NCBI GenBank assembly: GCA_023653785.1
Contig: JAMKCH010058150.1
Span: 19,727-83,726, forward strand
Origin: Ophioderma brevispina
Lineage: Eukaryota > Echinodermata > Ophiuroidea > Amphilepidida > Ophiodermatidae
Direction of reading: 5' to 3'
Length of the DNA: 64,000 nucleotides
The notes below the pieces were generated by a model. It made no database searches and was not told where the DNA came from. It was given only the letters and a program-made list of their open reading frames with translations. Below are positions 21,350 through 32,682 of this stretch, in pieces; positions within the stretch are counted from its first letter, which is position 1, and each line of letters opens with the position of its first letter. Position numbers and translations under genes: made by a program.

Positions 21350-22665
21350 GTGGTGTTATGTGTGTTGGGGGGTGGGTTGGTGTGTGTATTGGTGTGTGTG
21401 TGTGGGGTGGTTAGGGTGTGGGTGGTTGTGTTGCGGGTGTGGGTTGGGTGTGTTTTTTATTTAAAATTGTGTATGTGTGTTTTTATTGTTGTATTCTCTG
21501 TCATTTGTTTTTATTTTGTTTTCTGTTATTGTTTGTTCTTTTTTTTATCATTTGTTTGATGTTATTACGGCAAAATATATTGCTATTGGCCTAACTTAAC
21601 TGTTTGCTCGCAACTTTCCTCCTTTTCAGGTAAAGTGAACGGAGATGTACGACCTGTGCCTTATCGGTCACCTTCCAACAGATTATGTTACTAGGTCCGG
21701 TTTTAATATCCCAGCTCTTAGATTCATGACGTATAAACATAAGGAATGGTTGGTCAACGACAAATGCAAGAGCCCATCTCCACGCGGACAATTAATTTTC
21801 CACTTGCTAATCATAAAGACATAATTTATGTTTAATTAATGTATATAGATCCGACTTAGTTGTACTAACTACAACAAGTTGCAAACTAATTGTACATGAC
21901 CAAAGTCCTGCGGTGCAGATAACGACTTTGTTTGCGTTCATAAGATGTCTCAAGTAGAGCAACGAAAGTCGTACCTGACCTTAAAAGATGCAATACAGAT
22001 TTCAAATCATCCATATAATGGGTGCATATGTCTGATATCATATGTCCATACGGTATAGATTAGACGCTCATAGATTTCTCACATTTTATCTTAGTTGCCT
22101 ACAGAATTCTAAATGTGAAAACAAAGGTAATTTTAATTTGCTAATATGTCAGTATAATTTGGAATTGGCTTCAATACGAATAGCCATTTCACAATATTTG
22201 TACTAAGGAAATAATTCTTAGATTAATCCTTTCAGATGGAGATTTTTTTATGGAAAGCTTTACAGCAGTGCAAAAATCAGTGCTTTCATTTTAAGGGACA
22301 CCTTATATGTGAAATCTCTCTTTGCACCTACATTCATAATGGACGCGTTTGTATAAGTTTGTAGGTATGCTGAAAATTCCAATTAATTCTAACATTCCAT
22401 TTTAATTTAATGGGTATTTTAGTTATTTCAGTGCCCCCATTGGCCACAGTGTTAATTTAATTGTCCGGATCGCTCTAATTTTATAATAGAAGTTGGGGCG
22501 TAGAACAAATAACCAACGTTAACAAATTCTGTCTGTTCCCGCAAATAAAACTGGCACATTTTCTTGAAAATGAATAAAATGTCACCTCATTTTTCCCTAT
22601 TATCAGTGACCAATGGATATGTATAGACTTCAGTAAACCATGAGCTGAAGATATATTACGGATTT
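21300..22665. repeat. Second copy of the paralogous segment (blocks 1-5)
   Basis: It contains, in order, matches to 1-365, 1,540-1,690, 2,040-2,262, 7,890-8,000, 3,215-3,450 and 6,930-7,093. It lacks the candidate exon region 365-1,500, the poly-C tract and everything between 3,450 and 6,930. The AACGACTTTGTTTGCG...CAACGAAAGTCGTA hairpin is retained at about 21,920-21,972 with changes in both arms. Confidence 0.75.
21317..21346. repeat. (GT)n microsatellite
   Basis: About 15 perfect GT units, followed to about 21,560 by irregular GT/TTG-rich DNA. Frames read across it are low-complexity. Confidence 0.95.
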
Positions 22666-23825
22666 TGGTTCTGCACAAAGTTGTTAGGTCAAAGCTTGCC
22701 CAGCAACTTTTCTTCCATGACTTTTGTTCGTCTTTCTTCCTTTTCGAACAAATGATGAAAAAATAGGGTCAGAGTTAATTGAACACGCACTATAGAATCT
22801 CAAGATTTATTTATTTGTGAGTAAATATTTTGTGCTTACGTTTTGAAAAATCAGAGAGGTGATAACACCTGAAATATTTTCAATTTCCTACTATGAGCCA
22901 AATTGTATGGAAAAAAAGTCCTTCGTTAAAGTGGATTTTCCAATTTGGGGGAGGAAATTGTATGTCGCAACGTAAAAATCAATTTTTGGCCCACCATTTT
23001 GAATCGGTACAACTGATTTTCATTGTTTTCCCTGTTTTGTAGTCTTGGTGATGTACCCCATCAATGGCCGAAGTTGTGATAGATACAACATCAAAGTGGA
23101 TTTTAGAGGGGGGTCCACATAAGCCCCCTATACAACAACGGGAGTGAGAAGACCTTATACACTTACGTGTTAATTCTTGAAGCATGCACTGCCCCTACAA
23201 TGATCAGGGACCTACAGAATAAGATATAAATTTAATGATGAATAAATAATTCGTCTATCCTGAAGAATAGCTGCGATCACTGGCTTATTTTAATCAGCCA
23301 GTTATTTAAAACTAACTTTCTGTACACTACAGGCTTTGTGCTGAAGCTATATATATAAACACCGAGTATAAAACGTCTAGTTTAGTTTATACCCAAGTAG
23401 ATATTTATTACAATACCCATGTTGCTGTGTTCAAGCTTCATGCTGTTGAATCACTGTTGTATCAAACCAAAAACACGAAGCTGGCATGGAAAAATAAGCA
23501 AGTGCGTATATACATTTACGCTTTTACAGAAATGTTCCATTGTAGTTGGTAGAATGTTTAAACTATTTCTTTCTTGTCATCGATGTATTTAATTAATAAG
23601 AATTTACGATTGGCAATGTATTAAAAACCGCAGACAGTACTTACTTGTTGTAATAATATGTTTATTGTTTATTTTGTTTAATTATCACGTGATTGAAGTG
23701 GATGCAAAAAGAAATCTGACATTTTGAGATATGGACGTTTGAGCTCACCAAAAAAACCCATAAAAGTGTGACCTTCAAACACATTAACATCAGGCTTTTT
23801 TAAATTACGGTATCAACAATTGAGC
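22666..23825. other. Non-coding stretch, nothing recognised
   Basis: AT-rich with no domain, no RNA gene and no clear repeat partner in the window. It is sequence specific to the second paralogous segment. Confidence 0.45.
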
Positions 23826-24003
23826 TAACAAGCCAGGGTTGGTAGAGGAGCGATAGAGGAGCGCCGTCACTAGTAATACGGAGGTTGCCGGTTCGAGTCC
23901 GGCCAAGCGCACATGTTTTTTTTTTTCAACACATGTTTGCGCTGGCCATCTCCAGGAAAAGATTAATAAATATTCATCCTTGTCTGCCTGGAGAACTAAG
24001 TAG
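23826..24003 (+). mobile_element. tRNA-derived SINE with inverted 5' head
   Basis: From about 23,857 it follows the copy at 24.1 kb nearly base for base: GAGCGCCGTCACTAGTAATA, B-box GGTTCGAGTC, GGCCAAGCGCACATG, a T run, the hairpin partner CATGTTTGCGCTGGCC, then CTGCCTGGAGAACTAAGTAG. Its first 24 bases (23,833-23,856) are instead the reverse complement of 24,109-24,132, so the A-box is gone. Confidence 0.85.
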
Positions 24004-24089
24004 TAAACATTTCAAAACAAATATAAATCGTATATAAATATACAGTTCTGATGCTATCCGCTCGGAAAGCGATGGACACCTTTCGGACT

Positions 24090-24297
24090 TAACACCTATA
24101 GATAATATCTATCGCTCCTCTACTAACCCTGGCTCAATTGGTAAGAGCGCCGTCACTAGTAATACGGAGGTTGCCGGTTCGAGTCTGGCCAAGCGCACAT
24201 GGGTGTTTTTTTTAACACATGTTTGCGCTGGCCATCTCCAGGGAAAGATTAATAAATATTCATCCTTGTCTGCCTGGAGAACTAAGTAGTAAAAAAT
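24090..24297 (+). mobile_element. tRNA-derived SINE, intact head
   Basis: The leader CACCTATAGATAATATCTAT is followed by a tRNA-like head with A-box TGGCTCAATTGG, a CTAGTAA anticodon-loop-like run (AGT, Thr-like) and B-box GGTTCGAGTC. Next comes an imperfect hairpin (GGCCAAGCGCACATG/CATGTTTGCGCTGGCC) around a T run, and a tail ending AACTAAGTAGTAAA. It is a third family member alongside 23,826 and the minus-strand copy at 9,700-9,870. Confidence 0.87.
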
Positions 24298-24659
24298 TGA
24301 CAGATTTGGCCAAAGAATAAGCAAATGAAGCAGTGGAATGCAATCTTTACTATGAAGGGCAATATCTGTGGTGCTAAACTACATTTTAACATCCTGCAAT
24401 TGCTTAAATAATGGTATGGCAATTAATCGTTCTGAACTTTCAAACTCAACTTTTAAAAAATTATCAAAAAAGGTAAATGAATTGATGACTGAAACCTTTT
24501 TGTCACGGGAAAAAACGGACTCTTGGATTCGTTTTTCTTAAAATCATAGATCTGCTAATTTTTTGTTCCCTTTTTCGTTTTTTTTTTATGCCACCAATTT
24601 GTTTCTTCTTCTTTTTCTACTTCATATTTTGTTTTGGTTGATTCCACAACTTTTATTCA
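24298..24659. other. AT-rich stretch, nothing recognised
   Basis: T-rich runs around 24,560-24,660. No coding, RNA or repeat signal was seen. Confidence 0.4.
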
Positions 24660-24992
24660 TTAGTTTTCTTGTTATCCTTTTGCTTCTTTTCACATAAGAC
24701 ACAGGGCTTAGCGTCATTGTTTGGTAGCGGACCGACTGCTTCAAGATTGTAGATTTATTCACTAAATATATAGAAAAGTAAGCTAGTTATGACTATGATG
24801 AATATGGCATGTGTCATTATGGGCGGTAAACTGAAATGGTCTTATTGCATTCGAGATTATCCAAACTCACTACCTCAAACATGTTGACGCTGTCCTGTAA
24901 AATTAGCATTATAATGAAACCTCTTACTGTGTATGCAACTTCAAAGTATCTCGATGACACAATTATATAATTTGGACATTGAAGACTTCCAA
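24660..24992. repeat. Paralogous segment blocks 6-7, second copy
   Basis: Matches 8,030-8,286 and then 9,240-9,290. It is interrupted at 24,993 by the TIR element. The 8,296-8,449 MITE and the 8,460-9,250 foldback are both absent here. Confidence 0.75.
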
Positions 24993-26729
24993 TAATAGTC
25001 CACTCAATCTATGAAAAATACTAGGTACACCTGGACAAAATTGCTACAGAAGGTTTTCTTGCTGTAACTAGCAGTAAAAGATCTCCCAAACAACATATCA
25101 AAAAGATAGAAAAAGGGAAGCCTGGCAAGACATGCTAATTTGCATTTAGTTTACATGGACGTATACGCCCATATTTCGACAAAGGTATAGCTCATAAATA
25201 CATGTTTAGGGAGATTTTCAATTTGAACATGTTTTGCATGGCTATGCCTGCAAGGTGTGTAGCACTTGCAATTGATATATTAACAGTGGAAAGTGATGGT
25301 CATTATTCAAGATGGCCGCAATTTTCCGGCCAAAATAAATTTTGCATTCTAGATGATTTGTCAGACTGAAATCGGGATGGGGAGATCTTTATTTAGCAAA
25401 TTATTATCAGAGAGTATTCATTCAAACACATTGGGTCAACTCGTTCCGGGGGGCACTCCCTATGCGAGTGATGTGTATATGTGCATCGGCCAGATGAAAA
25501 ATAGGGTCCTTTTCCGGGTCCTTTCAGATAAAATGTACCAAAAAATACCGGGTCATTCGATACACAAGCTGAATAAAAATGGGGTCATCCAGTATGAAAC
25601 TTTAAGAAGGGGGCTAATGATGTTAAAACCTGAAGTTAAAATAGGAAGTGCCTCTTTTCCAGAGTTCAAATTTCCATGAAATTATAAAATTGTTAAAAAT
25701 GTGCACGTATATATATAATAGGCTGTGAAAATTTTGAATTTGGGTGTTCAAATTCTTTAAAAAAGTGGATAATTTTAACTTGTGATTAAAGTGGATAGCA
25801 GGAAAGAAGAAAATGGGGGTCATTGAGTATGTTGCACATTTTAAAGGGGTCCTATGGTAATAGGCCTGGGGAAATGGGTAGTACAGCAGCATAAAAATGC
25901 GGTCAAGCATTCTAAAGGTCACCAAGTCATCAGTCTCAAACAGACTCTTGACTAACAGCCGCCTAACAGGGGATGTTATATGTGCTGCACAAGATTACTA
26001 CAATATATTTGAGAATGCTGCAGATAGTCAGCCTACAGCTAAATGCCAAGAGGACGGAATGAGAATACATGACCCTCAATGAGGAGAGAATCATCAACCT
26101 ATCTGCACTACACACGGTACCCAACTCAAACGGTTAGACCTCAGTATACCTCGGGTCCTAGGTTGGACAGCAAGAAAGACTCAAGAGTTAAGGGCCGTGG
26201 CCTGATCGCTAACAGCACATCGTCCCCATACAAGATTACTGGAAGTGGTCAACATTTTGTATTTGAAGAAAGCACTATTTTTCTCATTTATCCCTGTGAA
26301 ATCTTAAGGCTAAAGGATATTTGGTTTGGAAGTTATGAAGCGAAAATGTACCACCCCATTTGGTCGAATCAATATAATTTTACCAGAAATGGCTAAGAAA
26401 ATCATGTTTTAGCTCTCACACCATGAAAACGGTTGAAATATCAGTGCAAAACTCCTACAGGGGTGAAGACCATTTCTAATCTAAGATGAAAACTTAATTT
26501 ACTTAAATCGGATCGCCCCTTTGTTATTATATGGTATAATAACCAAAATATAAGGCAAAAAATGTACATAGGGTTTATACAAATTAGCATGTCTTGCCAT
26601 GCTTCCCCTTTTTTCTACCTTTTTAATATTTATGTTGTTGCGGGGAGGGTTTGTACAACAAGTAACAGCAAGAAAACCTTCTATAGCAATTTTGGTTCCA
26701 GGTCATACCGTATATTGAGTGGACTATTA
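24993..26729. mobile_element. 1.74-kb TIR element, arms about 165 bp
   Basis: The left end 24,993-25,155 (ATAGTCCACTCAATC, AGGTTTTCTTGCTGT, GGCAAGACATGCTAATTTG) is inverted at 26,565-26,729. A truncated copy lies at 7,094-7,880 and an end fragment at 9,600-9,700. The interior includes frames 25,353-25,679 and 25,897-26,396, which lack any recognised domain. 26,190-26,530 is a copy of the dispersed repeat at 15.5 kb. Flanks match block 7 at 9.25 kb, so the insertion is defined by an empty site. Confidence 0.83.
26190..26530 (+). repeat. Dispersed repeat copy inside the TIR element
   Basis: Shares GGAAGTGGTCAACATTTTGT, CTGTGAAATCTTAAGGCTAAA and GGGGTGAAGACCATTT-like text with 15,500-15,745 and, inverted, 30,195-30,565. 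It was probably an independent element inserted into, or captured by, the larger one. Confidence 0.75.
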
Positions 26730-27076
26730 TGAGGAACCTACATTTTGTGTTATCCTTTACACGGTATGATAATTATATAATTTGGTACTCGATTTTATAA
26801 ACCCTGTTGTTTCTCTTGCAATTAAATAGTCAATCTGATACCCTAATTTTCAAAAATACTCCTTTTTGTAAGCAAAATAAGTAAGATTGAACTAATCTTC
26901 CACGCGTTACTTGCCAAAGAAGTATAGGTTTTCCTATCCTTCCCAGTTATTTAAAAACATTTTTTCATTGTATTTTCATAATCTCGTTAAGTTTGTTTTT
27001 CGTCCAAAAAATGAAATGTGCATAAAACAATTTCGTCTTTGGTCAATTATATTGAAACATTTGACATAAAATAACC
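26730..27076. repeat. End of paralogous block 7, then unassigned DNA
   Basis: 26,730-26,850 matches 9,285-9,400. From 26,860 nothing is recognised except the word TTTCGTCTTTGGTCA at 27,031-27,045, which recurs at 27.9 and 31.7-32.3 kb. Confidence 0.55.
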
Positions 27077-27262
27077 TTAAGTGCCTTCAGGGGTCCATAG
27101 TACCCAGATTTGTTTTTCGGGCGCGATCTTCTCAGTCGTGAAAAATTATTTTTCGAACTCTAATTTTTTGTAATTGTGTACTTCTGGAGCGCTTCTTTCC
27201 ATAAAACAAATTACGTAAGTTCTATGAACCCCCCTCCCCCTTAGGCACCAACGGGAGTGTGA
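27077..27262. mobile_element. Small G/C-run TIR element, family of five pieces
   Basis: Begins CCTTCAGGGGTCCATAGTACCC and ends with roughly the complement (CCCCCTTAGGCACCAACGGG). A second full copy is at 44,272-44,502. Right-end pieces occur at 27,745-27,792, 42,158-42,197 and 45,012-45,060. Non-coding. Confidence 0.65.
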
Positions 27263-28380
27263 TTTTAAAAATAAAATAGGCAAACCCTGTTGCCAGAAAT
27301 ATTTTTCTGCTTATGTATGTTCATATGCAAGAAACAAACTAATTACATCAACAGAACAATTATTCTCCTTTAGTGCTGAAAAGAGCGATTCCATCATCGA
27401 GCGACGGCGCGCCATTGCTATACAAACCTATGGAAATACGACTGCACACCAAAATACAAGAATGTACAAAATCGTAATGTTTGTGTTAAACTTATGTAAA
27501 TTGGTCCTTCTGAAGCAGATATAAACATCAAAGTGATTTGCATATGTATTCTGTGGAAGCCAGGGTCGCAAAAACCTCATGTTAGCTTTTTGAGCGCTTT
27601 GACGCATTTCGAAAACAATGATTTGCCCCTAATTGCCAGACGATAACGGAACCTCATTATATTGCACCTTTGTTGGACCTTGTCTATACCCCCTCAAAGG
27701 TGGTATGAGTTTTGCTTGAAAATTCCATTGGAATGGGTTTCCTTAGGGGGGTGTTCATGGACCCCCCCCCCTTAGGGCACCAACGGTGAGTGACCAGACC
27801 CTTAGCATTTAAGTGCTAACCTTATTTTTCATTTTATGATTTCGTCAAAATCAAATTTAATTTCGTCGTATCCAATGGCTCATCATCTGAATGTACAAAG
27901 CAATTTTGTCTTTGGTCATAAAATGTCACTTTTAGCTTTCAGGATCTTTCGGTCATCGTTGCCGTGTGTATCATTGTTAATGATGTACCCATGACGTCAC
28001 TTGTTGATATTCAGGAGGCCCCTGTTGTTTTCTGGCAGGCAAAATATTACAGTAGTTTCTGTGACAGCCCACTGAATCTGGTTATAAATTACTTGCAGAA
28101 TCTTTCCTGAGCTAAATTGGTCACAAAAGCAGCTGGTAGCATTAGCTTATATATGCTTGATAAGAAAGTTAGTATTAAATTTAATTCTGAACAAAAGTTA
28201 GAGCAAAAAACAGAATTTCCGTCCCCATGCAAAGTAGCGGTGCTTTGCCTGCCAGTTTCTCTTCTTACACCAACAGGGGGCGCCATAAACAAAACAAATG
28301 TCACATCATCTATAGGCCATGACTTAAAGGTAGGCCTGTAACATCAGCAAAATTTATCTATTTTTTCTGTCTTTTCCTTT
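27263..28380. other. Mixed non-coding stretch
   Basis: 27,745-27,792 is a right-end piece of the preceding family. Two overlapping open frames at 28,089-28,341 have no domain. A TGACGTCA site lies near 27,992. A CTCF-like word at 28,270 is listed separately. No gene is called. Confidence 0.4.
28270..28284 (+). promoter_or_regulatory. CTCF-consensus-like 15-mer
   Basis: CCAACAGGGGGCGCC differs at one or two positions from the vertebrate/insect CTCF core. CTCF is present in most bilaterians. A single sequence match gives only weak evidence of binding. Confidence 0.25.
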
Positions 28381-28384
28381 GTAT

Positions 28385-29165
28385 ATATACCAAGCACAAA
28401 GAAAATGTAAAAAAATAAAGAACTAAGAAAACACATAAAGTAATGAAACAAAATGAGGTAAGAAAGTAAAAAAAGAGGTGAAAAAAGCCAAAAATGAGGT
28501 GAAGAACGAGACAAACGCGATAAAAGAAAACTGAGGTTAAAGAAAACGAAATGAGGTTAAGAATAATACGGTGTAAGAAATTTAGAAAAATAATGCAGAG
28601 AAAAATAAGGTGACCGAATGAAAGAAAATGAGTGAAGGAAAGAAGAAATAGTGCAAAGAAGAAGAAAGAAAGGGAAGGAAGGGAGGGACTGAAGGAATTG
28701 AAGGAGGAAGGAAGTCAGGGAGTGTGAGGAAGTGCTGGGAGGGCGATATAGGCGATTGTCTTGGGACGAGGAGGGCGTTCTTTATGGAGTTCTTTAGCGC
28801 GTTAGGAGGTTAGGTATGGATTGGTAGGGTCGTTAGGTAGGGGTGAGGTATTGATGTTCATTCCTTCCTTCCTTCCCTTTTTCTTTTCTTTTTCTTTCTT
28901 TCTCTTCTTCTTCGTTGCTCCTTCTTCTTTTCCCCTCCCTCCGCTCTCTCGCCCCCCTCCCCTTTATCCCCACTCGCCCGCTCCCTCCCTCCCTCTCCCT
29001 CCCTCTCTCCCTCCCTCCCCCCCGTCTCTCCCCCCCCCCTCCCTCTGCCTCTCCCGCCTTCCCCTTCCCTCTCTCCTCCCTCCCCTCCCTCCCTCTGCTC
29101 CCTTCCTCCCTCTCCCTCCCTCACTCGCTCTCCCCTCTCTCCCTCTCCTCTCGCCCTCTCACGCC
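28385..29165. repeat. Purine-rich stretch followed by pyrimidine-rich stretch
   Basis: 28,385-28,740 is GA/AAATGAGGT-rich on the plus strand. 28,855-29,165 is almost pure C/T (CCTTCC, CTCCCTCC units). The two could pair as a loose hairpin or form triplex DNA. The frames at 28,821-29,189 are by-products of the low complexity. Confidence 0.85.
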
Positions 29166-30194
29166 ACGTTAGCTAGTATACTACTATAACTTCGAATCTC
29201 CACTCGATTCTTTAGAAAAAAGAACGATCTTTGTTACTGTCCTTGGTTAGACACAATTACACTTTATTTCGACGAAAGTGTGTGAAAATAAATTAATTAT
29301 ATTGGGGGGGGACAAATGTTTAATATAATTGACCAGTACGATTATCGTTTTAAATACCCGCAACGTTTTCTGTTTTTCTTTGGACGAAAAACACTTAAAA
29401 CTTAACGAGAATACATGTTTCAAACTAACTGGGAAAACTTATTATTAGAATAAGAGACACCGGCCACATTTTGAAAAAATATTGGCGCCTCTAAAGTTTT
29501 CAAATTGATATTTTTGCATGGTTTTTAACTCTTTTATGTACATTAGCCTTCCATCCTGAAATGGTTTATGGGTAACCAGAATCGCTTTTATAAGTTAATG
29601 TCGCAGGGGAAATTAATTCAGCAGACGACACGGAAATGGCGTGTAACCAATAAAACACACTTAGAGTTGATTCTCACGGCATGCACCTTTTTTGACCGGT
29701 CGTGACCTTTGTGTTTTAGTATCAATGAGTACGAGTCTATGATATTATATAATAGACACATTTGTTGATCAAGATTCGGCAACTTTAAAGTAGCCTAACA
29801 AATTCCCTGGATGTCCTTAACTCTATTAATGTCCCTATCTGTCTGAGGGCATGTTTATTTTATGTATCAAAGATTCCCTATTTCTCCAGTGGCCTAGACT
29901 ACATTTGCGAGCAATTGAAGAAATTTCATATTTTGTGAAAATGTTCCATTGCCACTTTAAGTTAAAATAAGCTAAGTTACACTAGAAACTTTATCACGGT
30001 GCCCCCACGGAGCCTCGTCACATTAAAACAGCAACAGCAAGAGCAGCAATGAAGAACAAGTAGATGTTTTCAGTTTCATTTGGATAGACACTAGTTACGC
30101 TCATCGGCTAATACTAAAATAAACATACATCAATTTCTAACAGGCCCAGAGTGACATATTCAACATATCGCCTTACGTAATTTCATATTCATAA
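29166..30194. other. Non-coding stretch with one dispersed repeat
   Basis: 29,840-29,935 is the partner of 10,540-10,640. No exon-like or RNA-like signal is seen elsewhere. Confidence 0.45.
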
Positions 30195-30565
30195 ATAAAG
30201 GGGGTGCCCGATTAAAGTATATAAAGTTTTCATCTTGATAGAATTAATGGCCTTCACCCCAAATCTATCTGTAAAGTCCTCTCGCCGATATTTCACCCGT
30301 TTTGATGTGACGAATACCAAAACGTGATTTTGTGTACATCCCCCATGAGTACTTACTGGGTAAAGTTAATTATTGGTCGACCAAATTGCGGCACATTTTC
30401 GCTCATAACATCCAAACCCAAAATCATTTAGCCTTAAGATTTCACAGGGTAAATGAGAAAAATAGTAGCTTTCTTCTGATACCAAAGTATAGACAACTTC
30501 CGGTAAAATCTGGGGTCCCTGGGGACGAGGCTATTAGCGATCGGGCCATGGACCTTTAAGTTCTC
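30195..30565 (-). repeat. Dispersed repeat copy, longest of three
   Basis: Reverse orientation relative to 15.5 and 26.19 kb. On the minus strand it begins at the GGCCCGATCGCTAATAGCCT end and runs through CTGTGAAATCTTAAGGCTAAA to GGTGAAGGCCATTAATTC. The ends show weak inverted similarity, so it may be a MITE. The 75-codon frame inside (30,332-30,559) is not supported as a gene. Confidence 0.75.
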
Positions 30566-31699
30566 TACTCAATATCAAGCAATGTGGCTACTTTTTTGTG
30601 GATTAGAAGATAGAGTTGGGCTATTTCACAGCGTTGTATTCAGTTGCCGTTTATTTCCACTTCTTAAGACAGACAGGTTGCTTAACACTCACCATTCCCA
30701 TTATAGCATCCTTAGGTAACAAGCCCCACTCAACGCTCTTAAAAAATAAATAAAACTACAGAGGAAAAGGAAAGGTATTTGTTCTTTAGATATATTGTAT
30801 ACGCAATTAGATATCCCCTTATTGTATAAGCAAACAATTCCGAAATTGCATTTTATGTTTAATGCGATATAAATATAAAACATAATTCAAGCATCTTTTG
30901 ATTAGAGCTCACTTAAATCCTAATTTTATCTTTGAGATGCAGAAAAATTTCATTAACAGAGACAAAATTATATAAAACAAGACAACCAAATTCAATGAAA
31001 CTAATAGACGTATGTTTGCAAATATATTTATATATACATGCATATTCTTATTTTTGATGCAAAGTCGCCACAAGAGTACAAGACACACCAGTGACTCTTA
31101 ATCGTATTGTCTTTCATCGTTTTACATGAAGAAGGTGTTTTCTATTATAGTGGGGAGGTTGCGAAGAACCATAAACGTCTAACGCGAACGCCTATTCTGA
31201 CGAGAGTTTCCGTAACCTGACCCATCTGACGCATTTTTTTTTCTGACACACTTATGAATTCGGAAACCCTTCACGGAATAAAGCACAACCATGATGATCG
31301 TCAAATATTACATTTGCTGAATTAACTCAAACGGTGATCATGAAATTTAAACTTATTTTAAATTAATTATACCAAATTATGGTGCTTTTATCTGCAATAA
31401 AGGTATATTTGTACTTAATAATGTATCTACTCCACTATATCTTTAGACGGGTGCATTCATGAAAATAAGCGCCACAACCTCAAAATAATTCAAACAAACG
31501 GTTTTTAAACAGACTTTGGTGATTTTTGACATTTGGAACAACAAGCTAAGAAAACCTATACCAACCGGAAACCAGTTTACATAGGAGTCAACATATGGAA
31601 ACGGTCAGAATGTGTAAAAAATAATATCGGTTTTCCCGTTCGATTTCGCACAATTTTCATCCCAATTCAACGATTGTTTAGTTCAAATTCGTCCCCAAA
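30566..31699. other. AT-rich non-coding stretch
   Basis: No gene, RNA or repeat was recognised. A GA-rich patch at about 31,190 and a T run at 31,226 are unremarkable. Confidence 0.4.
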
Positions 31700-32340
31700 A
31701 ATCGAAACTGTACATTTGCCAACTCGATTTCGTCTTTGGACATTCCAAATAGTCGATGGTCAAACGACTTCAACCTATAGCCATTCAATCGTCCCGTGTT
31801 ATGAATTTAGTCCGACCTTCAAAACGGCGATATAATGGGTAGTTGGATTACGTCTTTGGTCACTGGGTTTCAACAATTGGTCTTTTCAATTCGTCAGGTT
31901 TTTTTTGGGTGAATTTTCTTGTCTTACTTTTCATACTTCATGTACTTTGTTTGTTCATTTGCGTGCATCAGATCCAAATTAAATCTGGAATTGATTTGTC
32001 CCTCCCACAATTTTAGAATTTAAAATCCATATAATTTAGAGTGCACCCTCTCTTGAGTGATACATAACGTCACTTCCTATCCTGTTAAGAGCCATTTCAA
32101 ATGTTAGGCCTTAAACGCATGCATGATACCCGCCTAATGCAGGCCTATACGACAAATTCGAATGATATTTTTATGAATCCGGATGACCAATGACGAAATC
32201 GGTTGTGCAACGAAATTGTATGACCCGACGAATTTGAATTAACACGACGAACCGGTGCGACCACTGACGAGTTAGAGTGCACCAGGTTTGAAGTTGTTTG
32301 ACCAAAGACGAAATCGAGTTGGCAAATGTACTTTTGTAAA
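31700..32340. mobile_element. Inverted-repeat element rich in TCGTCTTTGGTCA-type words
   Basis: 31,705-31,780 (TACATTTGCCAACTCGATTT, CGTCTTTGGACA, GTCAAACGACTTCAACC) is inverted at 32,286-32,336. Short words CGAAATTG, CGATTTCG and ACGAATTTG recur on both strands between and outside the arms. Non-coding. Confidence 0.7.
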
Positions 32341-32682
32341 CTTTTGTAGAAATTATTCTGGGGTTAAAACGTAATTCTCCCGCCTACTTTCGGTATCAAC
32401 ACATCCCCTCCAATTGAAACCATACTTCTCGTCAATAGGCATGCAGGGACCCAAATAAAAAAAACATCAGTAGGACTTAAAACACCAAGATTTTGGTGCG
32501 GTACATTATATCCCCTGTCCACGTAAATGCGACTGTTGGCTACTTTTAACCACCACAAGCAAGAAAGAAAATGAAACCAACATTACCACATGCACAGAAA
32601 TCTCATTGTACATTTTGAAGGACGTAGAGTTCTTACTCGCAATTATACACCTGTCATTTTAAGCACAGGAGTGTTGAGTATA
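32341..32682. other. Non-coding stretch, nothing recognised
   Basis: A short minus-strand frame at 32,364-32,558 has no domain or splice support. Confidence 0.4.

Noticed and set aside
21243..21559. Cys/Val-rich frames over the GT microsatellite
   Set aside because: TGT/GTG codons from (GT)n, not a gene.
25353..25679. 108-codon frame similar to the one at 7,579-7,797
   Set aside because: Similarity follows the whole TIR-element DNA, including flanks without frames; no domain and no excess conservation visible in the frame.
28821..29189. 122-codon Pro/Ser/Leu-rich frame
   Set aside because: Created by the C/T low-complexity tract; the overlapping frames on both strands are equally open.
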